DNA of 32,517 nucleotides from Planctomycetota bacterium (GTDB lineage: Bacteria > Planctomycetota > UBA1135 > UBA2386): positions 1 to 32,517 of the forward strand of contig JALORC010000108.1 of assembly GCA_025459175.1 (NCBI GenBank), written 5' to 3'. The notes under the pieces were generated by a model, which saw only the letters and a program-made list of their open reading frames with translations, had not been told where the DNA came from and made no database searches. How positions within the stretch are numbered: the first letter of the stretch is position 1; each line of letters opens with the position of its first letter. Of this stretch, positions 1 through 8,421 are shown piece after piece. Both the position numbers and the translations under genes were made by a program.

Positions 1-2081
1 GTGGTCCGAAGTGCTGTACGATCACGCCGACAACGGCGATCTGTGGGCGGTGGGGCAGACGTGGAAGGCGAGGTTCACGGCCGAGGGCATGACCTTCGTG
101 CCGTTCTTCGGCAGTGACGCGCCACGCAACTTCCCGCTGGGTTTCCAGGTGGCGAGCGCCAGCGTCGGCGCCGTGGAACTGAAGCTCGGCGATGCGCCAC
201 CGGTGCGCGAGGGGGCCCGCGTCGTCACCGAGCGTGGTGGTGTGTCGGAGGTCGTCGACCTGCGGCTCGACATGGTCGAGCAGTCGTTCGTGTTCCGGGA
301 GTTGCCGGAGCGTGGCGAGGTGCGCGTTGACCTGAAGGTCGCCGGGGACTTCGAGTGCCGAGCCGTTGCCGATGGCATCGAGTTCGTCAACGCCCACGGC
401 GCGGTCGGCTACCAGAAGGCGGTGGCCTTCGATGCCAAGAAGCGGCGGCTGGAGCTGCCGATCACCTGGCAGTCCGGCGTCGTGTCGTTGCGCATCCCCG
501 CCGACTTCGTCGCGGCGGCCGAGCTGCCCCTCGTGCTCGATCCCGTCGTGCGGGTGACTTCGTCGGTGTCGCCGAACACCACGTTCTCGCAGTCGGTCAA
601 CGATGTCGCCACGCTGCCGGGCGCGGGGCGGACCTGTGTCGTGACTTCGCGGCGGTTCAGCCAGAACGACGTCGACATGTTCGTGCACCGTCTCGATCCG
701 GCGCTCGTGCGGGTGCCGAACGACACCGTCATCGATTCGACCTTCGAGATCTGGAACGCCGGCGCGGTCGCGGCGAGTCCGTATGCCAACAAGTTCCTGG
801 TCGTGGCCTCTCGCATCGTCGGTGAGGTCGCGTCGATCGCCGGCTGCTTCGTGATGCCGGACGGCGTGGCCTCGCCCCGCTTCGACATCGAGCGGCCGAC
901 CGCAGCGGCTCCTGGCGGCAAGAGCCGTCCCGACGTCGGCTCCGATCCGTACATTGGCCCGAACAGCTACTTCACGGTGGTCTGGATGAGCGTGCAGGAG
1001 CTGCGGTCCGACATCTACTATCGCCAGCTGCAGCAGAATGGCGCGCCTCGCACGGCGTCGTCGATCTTGCTGGCGGGCTCGAGCGATCCGGAGATCCTCC
1101 CCGCGATCTCCAAGTCCTGCGGTCGCGTCAGCTCGCGTCAGCGGCGCCTTGCCGACGCATTGGCACGTGGTTTGGAACCGGATCTCCTTGTTCGGCAACC
1201 AGGTCTGGGGCGCCCAGATCGGCTGGAACGGCAACATCGCGCGGGCCCCGACACCCCTCGTCTCCTCGGGAAATCCCGGGGTGCCAGATGTCAGTTCGTG
1301 GGCCGACATCGATGGGCAGCGAATCAGCCTCGTCACCTGTTCGGTCGGCCCGGACGCACAGCGCGACATCCTGTGCTCGGCCGTCGACACCAACGGCGCG
1401 TTGCGGGGCCAGTTCAACCTCAACGCGACGTCGAACGGCGGCGCGTTCCAGTCGCTGAATCAGCAGGCGGCCGACGTCGACAGCGACGGCGCCCGGTTCG
1501 TCGTCACCTACGAGCAAGGGGCTGCGCCGTCCGACGTGCGCGCTGCCGTGATCGCCTTCTTGCCGCAGAACAGCTCGTTCCGGCTCGACGACTCGAACCT
1601 GCCGATCGCGGTGTCGAGCGGCGACGAGAGTGGGGCCTACATCGCTGCCGATTTCAGCGGGGGCGGGCCGGGGTCGCCGCGCTTCGTCGCCGTGGCCACC
1701 AACTCGACGACCAACCAGATCCTCGCTGCCGAGGTGCTCGGTCACCGCAGCGCGGGAGGCTTCGCCAACCGCGGCCCTTCGTGCGGCCTGACGCTGACGG
1801 CGACGGGCGTGCCGGCCCTCGGCAGCACGGTCACCTTCCAGGTCCCCAACAACGGGGTCTCCGGCATCACGGTCGGCGCGCCGGGGACGATCTTCATCTT
1901 CGGCTGCCAGTGCATCCAGGGAGTCCTGGGCGGCACGAACTTCGGCCCGACCTACTCGATGACGATCGGCACCAGTCCGTCGTTGGTCGGCATGGTGATG
2001 TCGGTGCAGGGCTGGAGCCAGACGGGCGGCTCGTGCTGGGGCGTCTCGCGGTCGCAGACGATCGACATGACGATCCAGTAG
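1..2081 (+). CDS. Secreted repeat/beta-propeller-like protein, 5'-truncated and frameshifted
   Basis: The frame is already open at base 2, so the true start lies upstream of the window. Frame 2 is coding to about base 1142 and frame 3 from there to the TAG at 2079-2081. The break coincides with an exact tandem copy of tcgcgtcagc (1123-1132 and 1133-1142). Removing one copy restores one protein that reads ...SCGRVSGALPTHWHVVW. The N-terminal part resembles the beta-rich region found in front of repeats in planctomycete secreted proteins. The middle has repeated segments of the type VDSDGARFVVTYEQ. The last 95 residues form a C-terminal beta domain with two nearby cysteines (FGCQC), of a kind shared by many exported planctomycete proteins and resembled by the end of the protein at 11998-13116. 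No function can be assigned. The gene converges on the operon at 2120-7659. The frameshift may be a real mutation or an assembly error. Confidence 0.75.
1123..1142 (+). repeat. 10-bp perfect tandem duplication causing a frameshift
   Basis: The unit tcgcgtcagc occurs twice back to back. Ten extra bases shift the downstream frame by +1, which is the shift seen between the two halves of the surrounding gene. Confidence 0.9.
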
Positions 2082-2119
2082 GTCGTCCGCGGCGTGTGGC
2101 TGGTCCGGCTGCGGAACGC

Positions 2120-2962
2120 TCAGTCAGTCCGCACCAGCCGCGCGCCCGCCGCAAGCACTTCCTCGACCCCGCCATCGAGTTCGCGCCAGATCCGCAGCGC
2201 GCTGCCGAACGCGGGGTCCTGCCGCGAGAACGCCTCGATCACCAGCCAGCCGCGATAGTCGATGCCGTCGAGGGCCTGCAAGGCCTTGGCAAAGTCGACC
2301 TGGCCGGTGCCCGGCGTGCCGCGGTGGTTCTCCGACAGCTGTACGTGCCCGAGCGTGCCGCGGCTCTGCGCGATCGCCTCGGCGAGCGAGCGCTCCTCGA
2401 GGTGCGCGTGGTGCGTGTCGAGCGTGCCGCACACCGCCGGATGGTCGATGGCGCGCACCAGCTCCGCGCAGCGCGCCGCGGTGTTGACGAAGTAGCACTC
2501 GAAGCGATTGAGCGGTTCGATCGCGAGCCGCACGCCGACCTTGGCGGCGCGTTCGCCGGCGGCGCGCAGCACCTCGACGCAGCGCGCCCATTCGTCGGCG
2601 GTCGGCGGCTGTTCGCTGAAGCGCCCGTAGGCCGAGTGGATCGGCCCGGCGAGCACTTCGGCGCCGAGCATCGCCGCCTTCTCGGCGCAGCGCGCGAGGT
2701 GCTCGACCGCCGCGCGGCGGCCTTTGGCATCGGCGGCGAGCGGATCCGCATCAGCGGTCGCGAAGCCGACCGCGGTCGCGGCGAGCCCGGCGGCGTCGAG
2801 CGCCTGCCGGGTCGCACGCAGCTCGGCATCCGTCGCGGCGACCACCGGCAGCTCGGCGCCGTCGTAGCCGTGTGCGCGCAGCCGCTCGAACCAGCAGTGG
2901 TGCAGCGCCGTCACGTGCGGCGTGAAGTAGAGGAAGCTGAAGCCGAGCCGGTGCCGTGCCAT
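2120..2962 (-). CDS. Sugar phosphate isomerase/epimerase, TIM-barrel (xylose isomerase-like) family
   Basis: A 280-residue cytoplasmic protein of the AP-endonuclease-2/xylose-isomerase-like TIM barrel family, which includes D-tagatose 3-epimerase and hydroxypyruvate isomerase. The acidic and histidine metal/catalytic positions typical of the family can be read: Glu in AIEPLNRFE, Asp and His in GTLDTHHAHLEE, His in GHVQLSENHRG and Glu in LVIEAFSR near the end. It has no signal peptide. The start at 2962 (MARHRLGF) is chosen because it begins at the first beta strand and lies 5 bp after the stop of the oxidoreductase gene at 2968. It is the last gene of a three-gene operon with a Gfo/Idh/MocA protein and an exported ThuA/dehydrogenase fusion, which suggests it isomerises or cleaves an oxidised sugar made by its partners. 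The substrate is unknown. Confidence 0.88.
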   Translation of the reverse strand: MARHRLGFSFLYFTPHVTALHHCWFERLRAHGYDGAELPVVAATDAELRATRQALDAAGLAATAVGFATADADPLAADAKGRRAAVEHLARCAEKAAMLGAEVLAGPIHSAYGRFSEQPPTADEWARCVEVLRAAGERAAKVGVRLAIEPLNRFECYFVNTAARCAELVRAIDHPAVCGTLDTHHAHLEERSLAEAIAQSRGTLGHVQLSENHRGTPGTGQVDFAKALQALDGIDYRGWLVIEAFSRQDPAFGSALRIWRELDGGVEEVLAAGARLVRTD

Positions 2963-2967
2963 GGTGG

Positions 2968-4092
2968 TCAGTTGCTGAAGGTCCAGCTCGGCAGGTCCAT
3001 GCGTGCACCACCCGCCATCGCCGAGGCGTGCGCGAGGATGCCGACGCAGGTCCAGTTGGCACTCTGCACCGCGTTCGGCCACGGCTCGCGGTCCTCGACC
3101 AGCGCGCGCAGGAACTCGTGTGCGAGGTGCGGGTGGCTGCCGCCATGGCCGCCGCCCTGCGTGAACGACAGGTGCTCGTTGCCGCCGAGGTCGTAGACGC
3201 CCTTGGTCGTGAACTTGCGGATGCCCTCCGGCAGCAGGTGCGCGAAGTCGGGCACCGTGATGCGGGTGGGGATCTCGTGCTCGGGGCGCTTCGCGGTGTG
3301 CAGCACCGCCTGTTCGCCCTCGATCAGCGGCCACTCGAACGCCTGCTTGCTGCCGTAGACGTCGATGCTCTCGCGGTACTGGCGCGCCACGTCGAACAGC
3401 GAACGGATGATGCGTGCCGACAGGTCGCTGTGGCGCAGCTTGATGTGCGCCGTCTCGACCGCGAACGGCGATCCGTAGATGCCGACCATCTCGTTGCGGA
3501 TCGTGCCGCTGCCGAAGCACGACACGTATTCGGCGTCCTTGCGCGGCAGGCCGAGCATCGGGCCGACGCAGTGCGTCGCGTAGTACATCGGCGGCAGCCC
3601 CGGCCAGTAACCCGGCCAGCCGTCCATGTCCTGCTGATGGCTCGCCTGCAGGAACTGCAGCTTGCCGAGGTCGCCCTTCTTGTGCAGTTCCTTCAAGAAC
3701 AGGAACTCGCGCGCGTACACGACGGTCTCCATCATCATGTACTTCTTCTTCGTGCGCGCCGCGGTCTCGACGATGCGCCGGCAGTCGTCGACGCTGGTCG
3801 CCATCGGCACCGTGCAGGCGACGTGCTTGCCGGCTTCGAGCGCCTGCAGCGTCATCGCCGCGTGGTCCGGGATCGGCGTGTTGATGTGGACGAAGTCGAC
3901 GTCCTTGTCGCGCAGCAGATCCTGGTAGTTCGTGTAGCGCTTGCCGATGCCGAACGCCTTGCCGACCGCGTCGAGGCGCTTCGGATCGCGTTGGCAGATC
4001 GCGTACATCTCGGCGTCCGGGTGGTTCTGGTAGATCGGGATGAACTCGGCGCCGAAGCCAAGACCGACGATCGCTGCGCGTTGCTTCTTCAT
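2968..4092 (-). CDS. Gfo/Idh/MocA family oxidoreductase with altered EKP motif
   Basis: A 374-residue protein. The N-terminal Rossmann fold shows AIVGLGFGAEF (residues 7-17), a GxGxxG-type dinucleotide site. The C-terminal alpha/beta substrate domain follows. Members oxidise or reduce sugars, inositols and related polyols with NAD(P). Where most members have an EKP motif whose lysine takes part in catalysis, this one reads CTVPMATS (residues about 93-100), so the lysine is missing. This may mark a subfamily with changed chemistry. No signal peptide is visible, so it should be cytoplasmic. The gene lies 36 bp after the large ThuA/dehydrogenase gene and 5 bp before the isomerase, all on the minus strand. 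The leader before the ATG at 4092 is pyrimidine-rich and has no Shine-Dalgarno sequence, so translation may depend on coupling within the operon. Confidence 0.9.
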   Translation of the reverse strand: MKKQRAAIVGLGFGAEFIPIYQNHPDAEMYAICQRDPKRLDAVGKAFGIGKRYTNYQDLLRDKDVDFVHINTPIPDHAAMTLQALEAGKHVACTVPMATSVDDCRRIVETAARTKKKYMMMETVVYAREFLFLKELHKKGDLGKLQFLQASHQQDMDGWPGYWPGLPPMYYATHCVGPMLGLPRKDAEYVSCFGSGTIRNEMVGIYGSPFAVETAHIKLRHSDLSARIIRSLFDVARQYRESIDVYGSKQAFEWPLIEGEQAVLHTAKRPEHEIPTRITVPDFAHLLPEGIRKFTTKGVYDLGGNEHLSFTQGGGHGGSHPHLAHEFLRALVEDREPWPNAVQSANWTCVGILAHASAMAGGARMDLPSWTFSN

Positions 4093-4128
4093 GGCAAGGA
4101 GATGAGGAGGAGCGAGAGAGGGGAAGGT

Positions 4129-7100
4129 CTACCGGTCGAGTTCGGCCGCGGTCCACATCGTGGTCCGATCCTTGTTCGCGGCGCGTCGCGCTGCGACCTC
4201 GGCCGGCGTGACCGGGGCGGCGTCGTTGCTCCAGCGCTGGCGCACGTAGGTCAGCACCGACGCGATCTCGTCATCGGTCAGCATCGGGCCGAGCGGCGCC
4301 ATCACGCTGTTGTAGGTTGCACCCGCGACCTCGATCGGACCCATCAGGCCGTGCAGCACGATGTCGATCGGCTTCTGCTTGTCGCGCAGCAGCCACGGCG
4401 AGCCGTCGAGCGGCGGGAACACCGGCGGCAGGCCCTTGCCGTCGATGCCGTGGCAGGCGATGCAGGTGCGCGCGTAGACGGCGGCGCCGCGCGTGTGCAC
4501 GTCGGCGTCGATCGCGAACGTGAGCTGCGCCGGTGCCGGGGCTGCCGCGGCGGCGCTGCCGTGCAGCTGCCGCAGCGTGACCAGCGCGCCGGCCAGTGTG
4601 TTGCCGCTGCCGATCGGCTCGAGGCGCACGTCGTCGAACCAAGCGGTGCCCTTGGCGCCGCCGTAGCCGCCGAACAGGCAGTGCACGACGATCTCGGCTT
4701 CGTCACCGCTGTCGAACTCGGCGCTGACCTCGGTCCAGTCGGTGGTGCCCTCGATACCCTTGGTGCGCACGCTGCCGTGCACGTTCAGCATCACGCCATC
4801 GGCGCCGCGGCGCGGCACCACGCCCTCGGTCTTGATCCAGCCGCTGAGTCGATAGCGGGTGCCGGGTTGCACCTTGACCACCGCGGCGACGCCGCTGTCG
4901 GTGAGCTCCACGCTCTGCACGCGCAGGCTCGAACCGTTGCGGCCGTTCGGATCGAGTGCGAACTGCACGGTCGGGGCCGCAGCACCGCCGTAGTGCCGCA
5001 GTTCGTTCCAGCCCGCCGGCACCGAGCCGGCCGCAGCGGTGAAGTCGGGGTTGGGCAGCAGGTTGACCTTGACCGCCGGTTCGTCCTTCAGCATGCCGGC
5101 GGCGCCGGCGGCGCCGAGCAACGTCTCGGCGTGGCGTCGCGCCGCGATCGTCCACGCGTCGCGCAGCGTCGGGTCGTCGAAGATCGCGGCTTCGAGTTCC
5201 TGGCCGGTCTGTAGCAGCGCGCTACCGATCTCCGGGTCGCCGGCGCTGCTCGCGAGTCGCACCAGCACCTCGGCCAGCGTGCGGCCCGTCGCGGCAACGC
5301 GGCCGTCGACGACGAACGCGCGCTTGATCGCGGCGACGTCGGCGTGCGCGATCGCGGCGCGCGCCGTGGCCTCGTTGCGGCTGCGCAGCGCGCGTTCGAG
5401 CAGTTCGTTCGGCAGCTGGCCGAGCGCCTGCAGCACCTGCAATGCGTGTGGTGCCGCCGAGCCGTCGTTGCCGAGCAACGCTTGCAGGGCCGGCGCGAGC
5501 GCACGATCGCCGCGTTCGATCAACAAGCGCTGCGCGTGCAGTCGCCAGCCGTGATTGGGGTGGTCCAACGCCGCCAGCAACTGCTTGGCTGCGTCGGTGG
5601 CGCCGAGCTGCGGCGCGTTCTCGTTCGCCGAGCCACGCGGGAAGACCCGCCAGATGCGGCCGTGGCGCGTGTCGCGCAGCGGCGTCTCGTAGGCATTGCC
5701 GCGCCCGGTCTTCGCGTCGACGCCGGCCGAGTTGCGGGTCGGCGTCGGGTTGTGCTGGATGATCAGGTTGTACCAGTCACAGATCCACAGCGCGCCGTCG
5801 GGGCCGACCTCGGCGCACACCGGCGCGCTCCACGCATCGGCCGAGCTGTAGATCGGGTTCGGCGTCTGCCGGGCGACGAAGCCCGCGCCCTTGCGTTCGA
5901 GCTCGAACACCGCGACCAGCTTGCCGGTCGGCTCGCAGACGAACGCGGCGCGATCGTTCCACGCGCTCGGCAACCGGCCGCCGGTGGCGATCGCGTGGCC
6001 GGCGGCCGACGTGTAGCGATCGAAGAAGTCGACCTGGCGGATGTCGGTCGAGCTCGGGCAGAACGGCGGGTCGTCGTCGGCGCGCGGCGTCACGCGCGGT
6101 TCCATACCGACCGCGCGATAGGCGGCCTGCGGCATGGTGGCATACCAACTGGGATTGCCGTTCGCGGTCGAACCCACGATGTCGCCGGCACTGGTGAAGC
6201 CGAGGCCCCAGGTGTTGTTGGTGGTGTTCTGCACGAACTCGAGCGCGCTGCCGTCCGGACGGAAGCGGAACACGCCCTGCCCGAACTCGTGGCGCACACC
6301 GCCGACCTCGCCGCCGAAGCCCGAATAGCCGATCGTCGCCCAGATCCAGCCGTCTGGCGCATACCGCAGATTGGACACGCCGGCGTGGGTGTCGCCCATG
6401 TGGAAGCCGGTGAACAGCACCTTGCGCACGTCGGCCCGGTCGTCGCCGTCGGTGTCGGCGAGGAACAGCATGTCCGCGCCGTTGGTGGTGATCACACCAC
6501 CGTTGGCGAACACGAGCGAGGTCGGGATCGACAGCTTCTCGGCGAAGCGCGTGAAGCGATCTGCCTTGCCGTCGCCGTCGGTGTCCTCACAGATCGTGAT
6601 GCGGTCGTGGCCGAGGTCACCCTGCTGCAGGTTGTTCGGGTAGTCGATCGTCTCGGTGACGAAGGCGCGGCCGCGGTGGTCCCAGGCGACGTGGATCGGA
6701 TTGACGATGTCCGGCTCGCTGGCGAACAGCCGCAGCTCCATGTCCGGCGGCACGCTGGCGAGCTTCCAGGACTCGCTCGCCGACAGCGGCTTCTGCGCGC
6801 GCGTGATCTCGCGGCGCTGCTTGTAGCCGGGCAGCGATACTTCCTCGTCCTCGAGCTTCGGCAGCGCCAGCGCCGTGAGCCGCGCCTGCGCGCCGTCGCC
6901 AGCCGCCCACAGCAGGCCGTTCCGCAGCAGTTGCTGGTACTCCGGCCGATCCCACACGCGGTGGTCGTGGCCGGCGGCGGTGTAGAACACGCGGCCCTTG
7001 CCCTGGGTGCGCACCCACGTCCATGGTTCGCCGGCGCGGGTCTGCAGCACGGTGCGGTCGCTGCCGTGTTCGTCGTGCACGTAGGTCTCGTCCCACGCGG

Positions 7101-7659
7101 TGAAGCCGGGCAGGTCGCGCAGCACCGGGTGCTCGGCGGTGTTCTGCACCGTGAACTCCTCGCCGCCATGTTCCTTGAAGCGGCCGCCGACCAGCCGCAC
7201 GAATGCCGGCGAACGGCCCCAGCACGCCGACGCGCAGTGCACCGGCACGAAGCCGCCGCCGCGTTCGACGTACTGCAGCAGCGCCTGCAGCTGCTCGTCG
7301 GGCAGTGTGCCCATCTGCGCCCAGTTGCCGTAGAGCAGGATCGCGTCGTAGGGCCGCAGGGCGGTCGCGGTGAAGGTCGCGGCGGGGTCCTCGCTGTAGG
7401 ACAGGTCGATGCCGTGCACGCCGAGGCTGCGCCGCAGTGCGCGGTAGCGGGTGATCGGGTCGTGGTGCGGGCCGTTCCTGGTCGGCGCGCCGAGGAACAG
7501 CACCTGCAGGCGGCGGGCGTCCGTGGCGGTGGTGGCGGGTGTCGCCGCCGTGGCCGTTACCGGCTGTTGGGCCAGGGCCGCGGCGATGACCAGCGGCATC
7601 AGCAGCACGGCGGGAAGGGTGCGTCGGCAGAACTCGGAACGGTTGGCAGCCACGAGCAT
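4129..7659 (-). CDS. Exported ThuA domain / PVC-type dehydrogenase / cytochrome c fusion
   Basis: An exported protein of 1176 residues from the ATG at 7659, chosen because it gives a clear signal peptide (residues about 12-31, TLPAVLLMPLVIAAALAQ). In order it has: a ThuA-like class-I-amidotransferase-fold domain (about 50-265) with GGGFVPVHCAS and TYVHDEHG; a six-bladed PVC-type membrane-bound dehydrogenase propeller (about 270-690) with EDTDGDGKADRF and FADTDGDDRAD-like calcium loops; a helical HEAT-like stretch (about 700-870); a carbohydrate-binding jelly-roll-like module starting LLPNPDF (about 885-1040); and a class I cytochrome c domain with the haem site CIACHG (about 1065-1070) and a candidate axial Met in NSVMAPLGPM. 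The family is hugely expanded in Planctomycetota and thought to oxidise sugars in the periplasm with electrons leaving through the c-haem. It heads an operon with the Gfo/Idh/MocA and isomerase genes. The substrate is unknown. Confidence 0.92.
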   Translation of the reverse strand: MLVAANRSEFCRRTLPAVLLMPLVIAAALAQQPVTATAATPATTATDARRLQVLFLGAPTRNGPHHDPITRYRALRRSLGVHGIDLSYSEDPAATFTATALRPYDAILLYGNWAQMGTLPDEQLQALLQYVERGGGFVPVHCASACWGRSPAFVRLVGGRFKEHGGEEFTVQNTAEHPVLRDLPGFTAWDETYVHDEHGSDRTVLQTRAGEPWTWVRTQGKGRVFYTAAGHDHRVWDRPEYQQLLRNGLLWAAGDGAQARLTALALPKLEDEEVSLPGYKQRREITRAQKPLSASESWKLASVPPDMELRLFASEPDIVNPIHVAWDHRGRAFVTETIDYPNNLQQGDLGHDRITICEDTDGDGKADRFTRFAEKLSIPTSLVFANGGVITTNGADMLFLADTDGDDRADVRKVLFTGFHMGDTHAGVSNLRYAPDGWIWATIGYSGFGGEVGGVRHEFGQGVFRFRPDGSALEFVQNTTNNTWGLGFTSAGDIVGSTANGNPSWYATMPQAAYRAVGMEPRVTPRADDDPPFCPSSTDIRQVDFFDRYTSAAGHAIATGGRLPSAWNDRAAFVCEPTGKLVAVFELERKGAGFVARQTPNPIYSSADAWSAPVCAEVGPDGALWICDWYNLIIQHNPTPTRNSAGVDAKTGRGNAYETPLRDTRHGRIWRVFPRGSANENAPQLGATDAAKQLLAALDHPNHGWRLHAQRLLIERGDRALAPALQALLGNDGSAAPHALQVLQALGQLPNELLERALRSRNEATARAAIAHADVAAIKRAFVVDGRVAATGRTLAEVLVRLASSAGDPEIGSALLQTGQELEAAIFDDPTLRDAWTIAARRHAETLLGAAGAAGMLKDEPAVKVNLLPNPDFTAAAGSVPAGWNELRHYGGAAAPTVQFALDPNGRNGSSLRVQSVELTDSGVAAVVKVQPGTRYRLSGWIKTEGVVPRRGADGVMLNVHGSVRTKGIEGTTDWTEVSAEFDSGDEAEIVVHCLFGGYGGAKGTAWFDDVRLEPIGSGNTLAGALVTLRQLHGSAAAAAPAPAQLTFAIDADVHTRGAAVYARTCIACHGIDGKGLPPVFPPLDGSPWLLRDKQKPIDIVLHGLMGPIEVAGATYNSVMAPLGPMLTDDEIASVLTYVRQRWSNDAAPVTPAEVAARRAANKDRTTMWTAAELDR

Positions 7660-7692
7660 GTTCGGATGATGCCGTGGTCGGGGAAGGGTCGC

Positions 7693-7722
7693 TTGTAGGT
7701 TTGGGCGGCCAATGAGTAGGTT
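7693..7722 (+). promoter_or_regulatory. Candidate promoter of the 7.7-10.4 kb cassette
   Basis: TTGTAG (7693-7698), an 18-nt spacer and TAGGTT (7717-7722) fit -35 and -10 elements. An ATG follows 6 nt after the -10, opening a nine-codon micro-ORF in front of the sigma-like gene. The same TANNNT-plus-start arrangement recurs at other genes of the window. Confidence 0.4.
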
Positions 7723-7728
7723 TGCGCC

Positions 7729-7755
7729 ATGGGTGCTGATATCCGAGCTGGCTGA
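7729..7755 (+). other. Possible leaderless micro-ORF, 8 residues
   Basis: ATG at 7729 follows a TAGGTT hexamer by 6 nt and reads MGADIRAG before TGA at 7753-7755. It lies in the same frame as the downstream sigma-like gene and immediately before the G-rich element. Such a short frame can occur by chance. It is listed because of its position directly after the candidate promoter, where it could act as a leader peptide. Confidence 0.25.
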
Positions 7756-7756
7756 T

Positions 7757-7783
7757 GGGTCGGGTGGGTCGGGTGGGATCGGG
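7757..7783 (+). promoter_or_regulatory. G-quadruplex-forming motif in the leader of the sigma-like gene
   Basis: Six GGG runs (7757, 7762, 7766, 7771, 7775 and 7781) are separated by loops of only 1-3 nt, so the motif satisfies the usual intramolecular G-quadruplex rule with two spare runs. It lies on the coding strand, hence also in the RNA, 39 bp upstream of the ATG at 7822. It could influence transcription of the divergent pair or translation of the sigma-like gene. Confidence 0.6.
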
Positions 7784-7821
7784 TGGTTGACGAGGTTGCG
7801 GAGGTATCCCAAACCTGTCTC

Positions 7822-8342
7822 ATGGTCAGCGAAGAAGAGGCTGCCGCTGCCTTGAGGCTGCTCGACAAGTGCCTGTCGGCGAGGCGGCTGGGCCCGCACG
7901 AACGCGCCGATGCTGCTCAGGAGGCGGTTTGCCGCTGGTTGCGCTGGCGTAACAGCGATGCGGGTGCCAGTCCGTCTGCAGCGGTCGCCATGCTGTTTGG
8001 CATCCATCGCAACGTGGTCCGGGAATTGCAGCGCGCAAGGCGTCCGCTTTCCATCGAGGCGCTGGAGCTAGAGCCGCCATCGGTGGGGCTGGTCGGCGAG
8101 GCCAAGAAAAGGTGGACGACCTCGAGAAGGTCCGCCGGTGGCTGACGGCGCGGGGCTTGGCGGGGGTCGACGCAGATCTGCTTCTGGTCCGCTGCGGGCG
8201 CCGCACCGGATGGGAGTCTGCAGCTGTCGAGCTCGGGGTCGCGAATGTGGCTGCGGCCAAGAAGCGAATCGAGCGATTTTTGTCGCGTGAGGGCTTGCGC
8301 CGATCAGTCCATGGCCGTTCTGGCGAAGATGGCTTCCTCTAG
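7822..8342 (+). CDS. ECF-type RNA polymerase sigma factor-like protein, frameshifted
   Basis: Two overlapping frames together form one short ECF sigma factor. The first (frame 1, from ATG 7822) contains a region-2-like segment, HERADAAQEAVCRWLRW followed by AMLFGIHRNVVRELQRARR. The second (frame 3, to TAG 8340-8342) contains a region-4-like helix-turn-helix, TGWESAAVELGVANVAAAKKRIERFL. The switch falls in the A-rich stretch at about 8104-8111 (gene reads EAKK then KVDDLEKV). One added A, or two removed, joins the halves. A GTG at 7783 is an alternative start. The intact protein would be about 173 residues, normal for ECF factors. It stands at the head of a cassette with two exported proteins, the likely regulated or sensing partners. 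It could be a decayed gene, a sequencing error in a homopolymer, or less likely a programmed shift. Confidence 0.6.
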
Positions 8343-8376
8343 CCGGTCTTCGTTCGGGTGTGAACCCGAAACCGGC
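8342..8376 (+). terminator. Strong hairpin directly after the sigma-like gene
   Basis: GCCGGT (8342-8347) pairs with ACCGGC (8371-8376), and TTCGGGT (8353-8359) with ACCCGAA (8364-8370). The apical loop is gtga and the 5' side carries a five-base bulge. The hairpin begins in the last base of the sigma stop codon. No U-tract follows, so it may be an attenuator or an RNA-processing/stability element rather than a classical intrinsic terminator. Confidence 0.55.
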
Positions 8377-8421
8377 GTGGATTGCACTCGCGTCGCATGG
8401 ACACCGATCGAGAAACCCAGC

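Noticed and set aside
5344..7698. Long plus-strand open frame opposite the ThuA/dehydrogenase gene
   Set aside because: Its translation is Arg/Val/Ala-rich without domains, while the minus strand encodes clear ThuA, propeller and haem motifs. It is a shadow caused by high GC.
8104..8111. Programmed -1 frameshift site in the sigma-like gene
   Set aside because: AAG AAA AGG lacks a proper X XXY YYZ heptamer and no stimulatory structure is close. Mutation or homopolymer error is more likely, so it is reported only as a split gene.
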